DNA of 9,446 nucleotides, from positions 1-9,446 of the forward strand of contig JAKBQK010000403.1 of NCBI GenBank assembly GCA_021835265.1, given 5' to 3'. The position numbers and the translations under genes were made by a program. Under the pieces are notes generated by a model that made no database searches, was not told the DNA's origin, and saw only the letters and a program-made list of their open reading frames with translations. Positions 1 through 5,891 of the stretch are shown here, piece by piece. This stretch comes from Thermoplasmata archaeon. Its GTDB lineage: Archaea > Thermoplasmatota > Thermoplasmata > Thermoplasmatales > Thermoplasmataceae. Within the stretch, counting starts at the first letter, position 1; the number at the start of each line of letters is the position of its first letter.

Positions 1-179
1 TCGCACGACACAATAAATATGCAGAAAATCTTATCTCCCTGAAGTTTTATTCCTCACGAGTTTTCAATCCTTTCATTCAACCAGCATAAAATATTATTGA
101 AAGCCACATAGTCAAACTCTCTACCTAAAATCAAACATCTTTAATCCTATTAATTATTGAAGTTTTTTTATTCAACGTT

Positions 180-193
180 AAGAAATATATTTA
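180..193 (+). promoter_or_regulatory. Archaeal BRE/TATA promoter of the surface-protein gene
   Basis: A purine-rich BRE-like stretch (AAGAAA, 180-185) runs into the TATA octamer TATATTTA (186-193). The centre of the octamer lies about 26.5 nt before the ATG at 216, so transcription would begin at or next to the start codon and give a leaderless mRNA. No Shine-Dalgarno motif precedes the ATG, which agrees with this. Confidence 0.6.
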
Positions 194-215
194 TAAGGGT
201 TAGCCATGGTTATTC

Positions 216-1532
216 ATGGGAAAAAAATCTACAATAGCGATAGTTGTTGTGGTAGTAATATTATTCGTTGCGGTTGGTGTGATGTATGAAACAGGGATAT
301 TTGGAAAATTGGTTTCAACCAGCCCGCCATCAAAAACATCTCCTGAAGCGATGGCACCGAATGTTGTGAGCCCCAGTGTAGTTTCAAGTTCGCTTGGAGG
401 TAAGTGGTCAATGCTCACGGGGGCATCAGGTTCATCTTTAAACGCAAGTTCATTTGTAAGCGGACAGGCTACAACCTTGCCTTTTGTAAGTATGGCGATT
501 CATTCAAAAGATTTTCTAGCCGGAAAACAGATACCGAGTCCTTTTTCAATTCTCAATTATAACAATATCACTTACAACACGTACCAAATTGGTATATACG
601 TACCCCCACACAATGGATTTGCGGTGGTAACTTTTGGGCACGCTGTTAATGGCACGTCACCCGGATTTATAGTAAGCACATTGAACGCTGAATTGAAACA
701 GGCAAATTCCAGTTTATCCTCATCAAATTCAGAGAATTTTTCATATAAAAGTGGCACGGTAAGTGGAAGTAACTATGTTTTTGCCTCTTTACATTACTCT
801 ATCAGTTCTGGCAATAACTACTGGCATCTGGAGGGATTGATTGCAAATTACTCCTCATACAATATATTGATAATCTATTTCACTCCCTCATTCACAGGTT
901 ATACTGCATTCCAGAAGATTCTTACCAACCAGGTTAATGATATCAAATCAGCTTCATCTGTATCAGTGAGTCCTATTCTGGTGAGTGCATCCCAGGTGAA
1001 TACAATTACTGGACTTCATTACAGGACACAATCTCAGGTAACAGTTAATCTTAACGATACCTCAAAACTGCTGAGTCAGTACATCAACATGACTGGAACA
1101 ACCGGTATTTCCAAGACAAACCTAACACTTTTAAACAATACTATAGGAAAGGTAACGACTGTTTACGCAAAGGAAATGCTCGTGAAGAAAAACTTAACTG
1201 AATTAGCAATGGTAAAGTTTTCAAGTAGTGATGCTCCTGCAGCACTTTATGATTTATTTACAAAGAATAATACAGGCTCCAGCAATCTTGTGACCTCCAC
1301 TTATGACAGCTGGCATTTTGTATTTCAAAACACAACGAATTATAATTACAATTACGTATACAATTCAACCACTGGAAATTATGTGCAAACCAAGACACCA
1401 GTATCTAACAGCTCTGTATTAATCGGAGTGAATGGGGACTATATGCTCATATTTGCTTCTACAGAAACCCATAGCACCTTCACAAAGTCCATGGCGGAAC
1501 AGATACTCACTGATGAAAATACAATGATTTAA
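216..1532 (+). CDS. Membrane-anchored surface protein with a duplicated ectodomain, function unknown
   Basis: I do not recognise a named family. The 438-residue product starts with a short basic N-terminus (GKK) and one strongly hydrophobic helix (about residues 6-23), which is an uncleaved anchor or signal peptide. A Pro/Ser/Thr-rich linker follows (about 33-60), then a large Asn/Ser/Thr/Tyr-rich ectodomain with about 15 N-X-S/T sequons (for example N76, N117, N145, N164, N211, N291, N302, N326, N372, N383), so it is probably glycosylated outside the cell. The ectodomain appears to be two copies of one domain (about 85-245 and 277-438) offset by roughly 194 residues. A Tyr/Asn-rich low-complexity patch lies at 372-389. 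The ATG at 216 is chosen because the TATA box sits about 26 nt before it; the ATG at 206 is out of frame. The gene is monocistronic and converges on the ABC operon, sharing the last four bases with it. A role in adhesion, binding or cell envelope structure is only inference. Confidence 0.85.
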   Translation: MGKKSTIAIVVVVVILFVAVGVMYETGIFGKLVSTSPPSKTSPEAMAPNVVSPSVVSSSLGGKWSMLTGASGSSLNASSFVSGQATTLPFVSMAIHSKDFLAGKQIPSPFSILNYNNITYNTYQIGIYVPPHNGFAVVTFGHAVNGTSPGFIVSTLNAELKQANSSLSSSNSENFSYKSGTVSGSNYVFASLHYSISSGNNYWHLEGLIANYSSYNILIIYFTPSFTGYTAFQKILTNQVNDIKSASSVSVSPILVSASQVNTITGLHYRTQSQVTVNLNDTSKLLSQYINMTGTTGISKTNLTLLNNTIGKVTTVYAKEMLVKKNLTELAMVKFSSSDAPAALYDLFTKNNTGSSNLVTSTYDSWHFVFQNTTNYNYNYVYNSTTGNYVQTKTPVSNSSVLIGVNGDYMLIFASTETHSTFTKSMAEQILTDENTMI

Positions 1533-2404
1533 TCATCAAAAATTTCCCTATACTTATCATTTAAGTCACTCTTTTTGTTGATATTCCTTATTTTTATATT
1601 GTTTGTGGCTACATAATTTATAAACGGGTTGGGGTCCCCTTCAATTATAATGTAATCACTGCCTCTCTCTATAACATTAAATTTGTCTGGTATTTTCTTT
1701 GCTTCATTGATGTCCAGAAAATGAACTTCAATCTTCTCTCTATGATCCAGTTCCATGCTGTATACGGGTACTCCCTCTTTTAAAAATATAACTTCATCGC
1801 AGATCTGTTCCATAAAACCAGAATCATGGGACGTTACAAGCATTATCCTTTCACCTGTCAACATAGTCTCTCTGAGGATTTTAACAATTAGATCCTTTCC
1901 TATTACATCAAGATTCTCTGTTGGCTCATCCAGTAATATTATTCCTGGATTTCCTGCCAGTGCAGAGCTGATACCAAGTCTCTTGAGTTCGCCAGTGGAC
2001 AGGGTTCCTATCATTTGATTTCTTTTGCTTGCAATATGTACCATGGCAAGAAGAGAAATCGCCTTTTCTTCAGATTTTTCCTTTCTTCCAGCTTTCATTT
2101 CAATCATGTATTTCATAAATTCAAGAGGGGATGAATAGGAGTAAAAAACTGGATTCTCTATAAGGCTTCCCATGATGGAAGAGCATTCTATTCTGTTTTC
2201 TTTAATGTTTTTTCCATTTATGGAAACATTTCCTGAGTAATTTTCTATTATACCAGATAATACCTTGAGAAGAGTAGACTTTCCGGAGCCGTTTGGTCCA
2301 ATTATCCCATAAATACCAGGTGATTTAAACTCAACTTTGTCAATTTTTAGAACTATTTTCCCGTTGAGCTCTAAATTCAGAGATTGAATTTCTATAATAT
2401 TCAT
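1529..2404 (-). CDS. ABC transporter ATP-binding protein (ABC-2 exporter type)
   Basis: This is the cytoplasmic ATPase that would drive the permease encoded just upstream. All nucleotide-binding elements are visible in the 291 residues: Walker A GPNGSGKST (36-44), a degenerate signature LSTGE (135-139) in place of LSGGQ, Walker B IILLDE (155-160), a D-loop ENLD (163-166) and the switch histidine H193. The Q-loop position seems to be taken by Glu (LIENP, 81-85), as in many ABC-2-type ATPases. After the nucleotide-binding domain (about 1-215) comes an extension of about 75 residues shaped like the DUF4162-type C-terminal domain of drug/ABC-2 ATPases. The ATG at 2404 overlaps the permease stop in an ATGA arrangement, and a strong AGGAGGG (minus strand, 2418-2412) lies 7 nt before it, so translation is coupled with an independent ribosome site. 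It is the last gene of the operon, and its TAA lies within the TTAA shared with the converging surface-protein gene. The substrate cannot be told from the sequence. Confidence 0.93.
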   Translation of the reverse strand: MNIIEIQSLNLELNGKIVLKIDKVEFKSPGIYGIIGPNGSGKSTLLKVLSGIIENYSGNVSINGKNIKENRIECSSIMGSLIENPVFYSYSSPLEFMKYMIEMKAGRKEKSEEKAISLLAMVHIASKRNQMIGTLSTGELKRLGISSALAGNPGIILLDEPTENLDVIGKDLIVKILRETMLTGERIMLVTSHDSGFMEQICDEVIFLKEGVPVYSMELDHREKIEVHFLDINEAKKIPDKFNVIERGSDYIIIEGDPNPFINYVATNNIKIRNINKKSDLNDKYREIFDD

Positions 2405-3234
2405 CTGAAGTCCCTCCTGAAGGTAAAAACGAGATAGGCAATTAAGATTGATATTAAGGAATATAAAATAAGAATTACTGAAATATAATCAATCATCGTG
2501 TGCGACAGTGGAGAAAGAGAAACAGAGTAATCAAGGAAATATGGGTCGGAATTAAGAAAAATTCTATAAATAATCCTGTCAGCATTTGTCTTTATGAATA
2601 TGGGAGTTATATCACCAGATCCGGTTGCTATGAGTGATAGAATATTAAATATCACTAAATAAACGATGAGAAATGCAATGGCCGAATGCCCGGACTTCTT
2701 AAAAAAGGTGCTGGTAGCGACTGCAAAGCATATGTCAGAAAATGTAATAAGAAGAAGGAGAATAATATAATAGAGAAAAGTAGTTCCAGGTAAAGATTTG
2801 AACTCTATTATAAAAAAAATTAGCTGGAAAACAACTATGATCATTGTAGATAAAAACGAGAGAATAGTTGAACCAAATATTTTTGACATTAGAACCTCAA
2901 ATCTGCTAACAGGTAGCGAAACGATGTTGTATATGTTTCTGCTCTCAAATTCATAGGGTATTGCAGTTGAACCAAAGAATGCGGAGGATAGGACCGGTAT
3001 ATATATCATAATGTTTGCCCATTGAAAATTAAAGAGTCTTTCCAGAAGATTTATGGGGAGGGTTGAAGTTCTTATATTGCCTGGGATGAAACTCTTAAGG
3101 AGAACCGAAGAATAAAGAAGAAGAATTGAGATCAGTAGTGCAATAAAAATATTTAGGAATATCATAAACGTGAATGCCCTGGTTCTGATACTATAATGAA
3201 AATAGAATTTAATCATTCTAAGAAATCTGAACAT
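2401..3234 (-). CDS. ABC-2-type transporter permease
   Basis: This is the membrane subunit of the exporter. In the 277-residue product hydrophobic segments lie at about 23-45, 72-91, 120-144, 151-174, 183-204 and 250-271, giving six predicted membrane helices as usual for ABC-2 permeases. Between helices 2 and 3 lies the expected amphipathic coupling segment, an E-F-E-S-R-N run followed by LPVSRFEVLMSKIFG. It matches the family pattern of a charged helix, a P-[VIL]-SR turn and a glycine-containing helix start. The ATG at 3234 overlaps the upstream TGA by one base (TGATG). A TTG directly before it (3237) would give one more residue and lies closer (about 10 nt) to the GGAGG at 3252-3248 than the ATG does (about 13 nt), so the true start may be 3237. 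The overlaps with both neighbours (1-4 nt) show a translationally coupled operon with the ATPase. Substrate unknown. Confidence 0.88.
   Translation of the reverse strand: MFRFLRMIKFYFHYSIRTRAFTFMIFLNIFIALLISILLLYSSVLLKSFIPGNIRTSTLPINLLERLFNFQWANIMIYIPVLSSAFFGSTAIPYEFESRNIYNIVSLPVSRFEVLMSKIFGSTILSFLSTMIIVVFQLIFFIIEFKSLPGTTFLYYIILLLLITFSDICFAVATSTFFKKSGHSAIAFLIVYLVIFNILSLIATGSGDITPIFIKTNADRIIYRIFLNSDPYFLDYSVSLSPLSHTMIDYISVILILYSLISILIAYLVFTFRRDFR
2412..2418 (-). promoter_or_regulatory. Shine-Dalgarno site of the ATPase gene
   Basis: AGGAGGG on the minus strand lies inside the permease coding end, 7 nt before the ATPase ATG. It fixes that start and contrasts with the leaderless first genes in this window. 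Confidence 0.75.
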
Positions 3235-4025
3235 CAAGTGACAGCACCCTCCATAGAAAAAGCCGTTTTAATAATATTATACTGGAGAAAAATGAAACCG
3301 TTTTCTAAAGATGTAATCAATATCACGCTATTGAATCTTGGCAACACAATGAAATTATGTCCAAGAATAAATTGAAGGCCTATAGCAAGATCTACCGCAG
3401 ACCCAATATTTTTCATTAAAATCTGAGCAGTTAGAATTCCATCTGTAGCGTTTCCGCTTATTTTATCGATTAATGTCGAATTCAAATAGTAGGCGAAAGA
3501 AAACTCTGCAGATAGATTTATGTCAGTCAACAAATTATCTGTTCCGTGTTCATTCGATGCTCTTATAGAGCAAATGATCGCAGAAAGGTTGCCTGCAATA
3601 ATAACTCCTGGAATTGGGGATGCAAATGAAATCTTATTGTCAGTAATTCCGATGTTGTTCATTAAAAGGCCTTTTACGGTTTCATTATTACCTGATACTT
3701 TAATGGAATATACTGGAACACTTTCATAACAGTAAGCTTTCGATACTACAGCACTAGCGTTTGCATTAACCAAGGGAGGTATTATTACCGATTGGGTAAT
3801 CTGAGTAATCTGAAAAATTACCGCTGATTCATTATTAGTGTGAAATATTAAAATGTTAAAACCCGAACTTTTTATAAAAGCCAGTGCTACTGAATTATGT
3901 GGTATATATGATTCAGGATTTACTCTTACACCTGGATCATTACCCGTTTCGTAAATGAAAGAGACTGAGGAACTGATCAGGATTAAGATTATTATAAGGG
4001 GTAGAATCCTCGAAAATACGGTCAC
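3234..4025 (-). CDS. Anchored extracellular protein leading the ABC operon, family not recognised
   Basis: The 263-residue product has one N-terminal hydrophobic helix (about residues 7-24), which suggests a membrane anchor or signal peptide, followed by an ectodomain of about 235 residues. The ectodomain is rich in Ile, Asn and Ser and has about seven N-X-S/T sequons (N65, N89, N114, N146, N170, N182, N192). It alternates short beta-like hydrophobic runs with turns and holds two cysteines (C99, C152). No solute-binding or lipoprotein motif is seen. Translation appears to begin at GTG (4025): no ATG or TTG lies between it and the in-frame stop at 4046-4044, and a TATA-like box sits about 26 nt before it, so the mRNA would be leaderless. 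The gene is first in an operon with an ABC-2 permease and ATPase and overlaps the permease start, so a role as accessory, substrate-presenting or sensing subunit of that exporter is a reasonable inference. The residues after the anchor (YETG, 25-28) repeat those in the nearby surface protein (24-27). Confidence 0.75.
   Translation of the reverse strand: MTVFSRILPLIIILILISSSVSFIYETGNDPGVRVNPESYIPHNSVALAFIKSSGFNILIFHTNNESAVIFQITQITQSVIIPPLVNANASAVVSKAYCYESVPVYSIKVSGNNETVKGLLMNNIGITDNKISFASPIPGVIIAGNLSAIICSIRASNEHGTDNLLTDINLSAEFSFAYYLNSTLIDKISGNATDGILTAQILMKNIGSAVDLAIGLQFILGHNFIVLPRFNSVILITSLENGFIFLQYNIIKTAFSMEGAVT
3247..3252 (-). promoter_or_regulatory. Shine-Dalgarno site of the permease gene
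   Basis: GGAGGG on the minus strand lies within the end of the upstream gene. It is 9-10 nt from the TTG at 3237 and 12-13 nt from the ATG at 3234, so it favours TTG by spacing while codon preference favours ATG. Confidence 0.6.
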
Positions 4026-4047
4026 AAGGTTTTTATATGATTTCTAC

Positions 4048-4061
4048 TAATAAACTTTATT
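4048..4061 (-). promoter_or_regulatory. Candidate promoter of the ABC operon
   Basis: On the minus strand the octamer GTTTATTA (4055-4048), preceded by AATAAA as a BRE-like element, is centred about 26.5 nt before the GTG at 4025. A more TATA-like string, CATATAAAAA (4040-4031), is only about 10 nt from the GTG and would start transcription inside the gene, so it is less likely to be the functional box. Confidence 0.4.
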
Positions 4062-4115
4062 GATATTATGATTTATCAATTTTTCTGGAAACTCAAGCGG
4101 TATTTCATTCTGTCA

Positions 4116-4186
4116 GGTAATCTCTAACAATATCTAGGTTACTCCATTCATTTTCAAAAGTATTGGGTAATTTCTACATGTATCTA
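4116..4186. repeat. Pair of 21-bp imperfect direct repeats, possible operator
   Basis: The copies at 4116-4136 and 4166-4186 share GGTAAT, then TCTA after one variable base, then TATCTA after four unrelated bases: 16 of 21 positions are identical. They start exactly 50 bp apart, near five helical turns, and the second ends about 13 bp before the TATA box of the acyl-CoA synthetase gene. This fits a tandem activator or repressor site on one helical face. It is also between divergent genes, so it could serve either. Function is inferred; at this length and base composition chance similarity is possible. Confidence 0.4.
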
Positions 4187-4193
4187 TTATCTC

Positions 4194-4207
4194 TAGAAAA
4201 ATTTAAG
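4194..4207 (+). promoter_or_regulatory. Archaeal BRE/TATA promoter of the acyl-CoA synthetase gene
   Basis: A BRE-like TAGAAA (4194-4199) adjoins the TATA octamer AATTTAAG (4200-4207), centred about 26.5 nt before the ATG at 4230. This predicts a leaderless transcript. No ribosome binding site is seen upstream of the ATG. Confidence 0.6.
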
Positions 4208-4229
4208 CCATGCCTGTCCATGTAAATAT

Positions 4230-5822
4230 ATGTCAAACAGGTATGAATTGACCATAGACAAGATATTGATAAGCTCAGTGAGAAACAATCCTGACCAGAT
4301 TATTTCTTACCAGGGAAGGGAAAACATAACATATAAGGAATTCAATGATCGGGTAAGGAACCTTGCATTTTCATTATTAAAAATGGGTATCAGGAAGGGT
4401 GATAGGATCGCTGTGATTGACTGGGACACCACAAGATATCTGGAAGCATACTATGCAATTCCCATGATTGGGGCTGTAATACACACTGTAAATATAAGAT
4501 ATCCACCTGAAATGATATTCTATTCCATGCAGCATGCAGAGGACAGATATGTGATCATAAGGGATGAATTTGTACCGCTTATTGCACAGAATAAGGCTAT
4601 GTTTTCCTTTATCAGAAAGTGGATTGTATATTCAGAAAGCGGAAAAATTCCAGATACTTTAGAACCTTCTGTGAATTTTGATGATCTTGTAAAAAGCCAG
4701 GATCCTGTGAAACTTCCAGAAATAACAGAAGACACAATCGCAACAACTTTCTATACATCAGGAACAACAGGTCTTCCCAAGGGTGTTTCATTTACACACA
4801 GGCAGATTGTACTCCATACACTGGCTTCCATAGCAGGACTCAGTGATCAGCCCATTGGATTGAAGAGCAGTGATGTTATGATGCCCCTTGTACCCATGTT
4901 CCATGTTCATTCGTGGGGGATTCCATATTCCACCATAATGAAGGGAATGAAATATATTCTTCCTGGAAGATACGATGTACCACTGATTCTCAGTATAATG
5001 AAGAAGGAAAAGGTCACTGTAAGTGCCATGGTTCCCTCAATCCTATACATGATCATAAGCAATCCTGATGCTTCCGGGGCGTTGAAAGAAAATCACCTGA
5101 AAGTCATAGTTGGAGGAGGGGCCATTCCAAAAGGGCTTGCAGTTAAGGCAAGCTCTATTGGGATCGATACAGTGGCCGGTTATGGAATGTCTGAAACCGC
5201 TCCAATTCTAACTCTTGGAACATATACACAGAAAGTCATGGAAATGGATGAACAGAAGAAATCTGAGTTCAGGATAAAGACAGGTGTACCAATAAGTCTT
5301 GTTGATCTAAGGGTTGTTGATAGGGAAGGTAAGGAGGTTCCATGGGATACAAAATCAATTGGCGAAATAGTAGTCAGGGCACCATGGTTAACTCAGGAAT
5401 ACGTAAAGGATAAGGAAGGAACAGAAAAACTCTGGAATAACGGATGGATGCACACTGGCGATCTGGCAGTTGTTGACAGTTATGGTTATATATCAATAGT
5501 GGACAGGGAGAAGGACGCAGTAAAATCTGGAGGTGAATTCATCCCAACACTTGTTCTGGAGGATCTTATCAGTACTGCTACAGGTGTAAATGAGGTTGCA
5601 GTTGTGGGAAGAAGTCATGAGAAATGGGGTGAAAGGCCTGTTGCCTTCATAACAGTAAATGATAAGTTCAACCTTGAAAACCTGAAAAAACATATGGAGT
5701 CATATGTTGAATCAGGAAGGATAGCCAAATTCTGGCTGCCGGATGATTATATGGTGATAAAGGAATTCACAAAGACAAGTACTGGCAAGATAGACAAAAA
5801 ACCACTGAGGAAAAATCTATAA
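4230..5822 (+). CDS. AMP-forming medium/long-chain fatty acid-CoA ligase (AlkK / ttLC-FACS type)
   Basis: It activates a carboxylic acid with ATP through an acyl-adenylate and transfers it to CoA; the protein is cytoplasmic (530 residues, no signal, normal length for the family). Visible ANL-superfamily motifs are the phosphate-binding loop YTSGTTGLPKG (175-185), the adenine-binding GYGMSETAP (317-325), TGD (409-411), the hinge region IVDREKDAVKSGGE (423-436) and the catalytic lysine K520 in STGK near the C-terminus. MFHVHSWGIPY (223-233) and HTVNIRYPPEMI (85-96) match the AlkK / Thermus long-chain synthetase subgroup, and W229 falls where that enzyme has its tunnel-gating Trp. The ATG at 4230 is fixed by the TATA box 26 nt before it; the ATGs at 4210 and 4220 are out of frame. 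The gene appears monocistronic. In an archaeon without fatty-acid membrane lipids the likely role is catabolism of fatty, aromatic or other organic acids; the exact substrate is unknown. Confidence 0.92.
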   Translation: MSNRYELTIDKILISSVRNNPDQIISYQGRENITYKEFNDRVRNLAFSLLKMGIRKGDRIAVIDWDTTRYLEAYYAIPMIGAVIHTVNIRYPPEMIFYSMQHAEDRYVIIRDEFVPLIAQNKAMFSFIRKWIVYSESGKIPDTLEPSVNFDDLVKSQDPVKLPEITEDTIATTFYTSGTTGLPKGVSFTHRQIVLHTLASIAGLSDQPIGLKSSDVMMPLVPMFHVHSWGIPYSTIMKGMKYILPGRYDVPLILSIMKKEKVTVSAMVPSILYMIISNPDASGALKENHLKVIVGGGAIPKGLAVKASSIGIDTVAGYGMSETAPILTLGTYTQKVMEMDEQKKSEFRIKTGVPISLVDLRVVDREGKEVPWDTKSIGEIVVRAPWLTQEYVKDKEGTEKLWNNGWMHTGDLAVVDSYGYISIVDREKDAVKSGGEFIPTLVLEDLISTATGVNEVAVVGRSHEKWGERPVAFITVNDKFNLENLKKHMESYVESGRIAKFWLPDDYMVIKEFTKTSTGKIDKKPLRKNL

Positions 5823-5854
5823 AAATCCCAAAAAACACTTATCTAGAGGAAATA

Positions 5855-5869
5855 CCAAAACATTATTTA
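5855..5869 (+). promoter_or_regulatory. Archaeal BRE/TATA promoter of the GH36 gene
   Basis: The BRE-like CCAAAA (5855-5860) is followed by the TATA octamer ATTATTTA (5862-5869), centred about 26.5 nt before the ATG at 5892. The glycosidase gene therefore seems to have its own leaderless transcript although it follows the acyl-CoA synthetase gene by only 69 bases. Confidence 0.55.
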
Positions 5870-5872
5870 CTA

Positions 5873-5878
5873 TTTTTT
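5873..5878 (+). terminator. T-tract, possible terminator of the acyl-CoA synthetase transcript
   Basis: Six consecutive T lie 51 bases after the synthetase stop, with no convincing hairpin before them. Archaeal RNA polymerase can terminate at such T-tracts without a stem. This one sits between the TATA box and the predicted start site of the next gene, so it may simply be an AT-rich promoter feature. Confidence 0.3.
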
Positions 5879-5891
5879 CGAATTCTCTGTC

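Noticed and set aside
1..89. An open plus-strand frame from position 3 to a TAA at 87-89 (28 codons), possibly the 3' end of a gene left of the window, with a T7 tract at 163-169 as its terminator.
   Set aside because: Short enough to be chance in AT-rich DNA, no recognisable motif in the 28 residues, and no codon signal strong enough to call a partial gene.
135..139. ATPase residues 135-139: LSTGE instead of LSGGQ as a sign of an inactive or unusual ATPase.
   Set aside because: Degenerate signatures are common in ABC-2-type ATPases, and Walker A, Walker B and the switch histidine are intact. (Coordinates here are residue numbers; the gene is at 1529-2404.)
61..175. Repeated short words (TTTCAAT, TTTCATT, ATTATTGAA twice) that recall fragments of archaeal CRISPR repeats.
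   Set aside because: The copies are under 12 bases, imperfect and not regularly spaced; no repeat-spacer unit exists and no cas gene is in the window.
200..418. Minus-strand open frames over the start of the surface-protein gene.
   Set aside because: They lie opposite a clear coding frame with its own promoter, have no promoter or ribosome site, and give peptides without family features.
4031..4040. The TATA-like string CATATAAAAA on the minus strand as promoter of the ABC operon.
   Set aside because: It is only about 10 nt before the GTG, so transcription would begin inside the gene, where no in-frame ATG, GTG or TTG start is seen nearby; the weaker box at 4055-4048 fits the spacing of the other genes.
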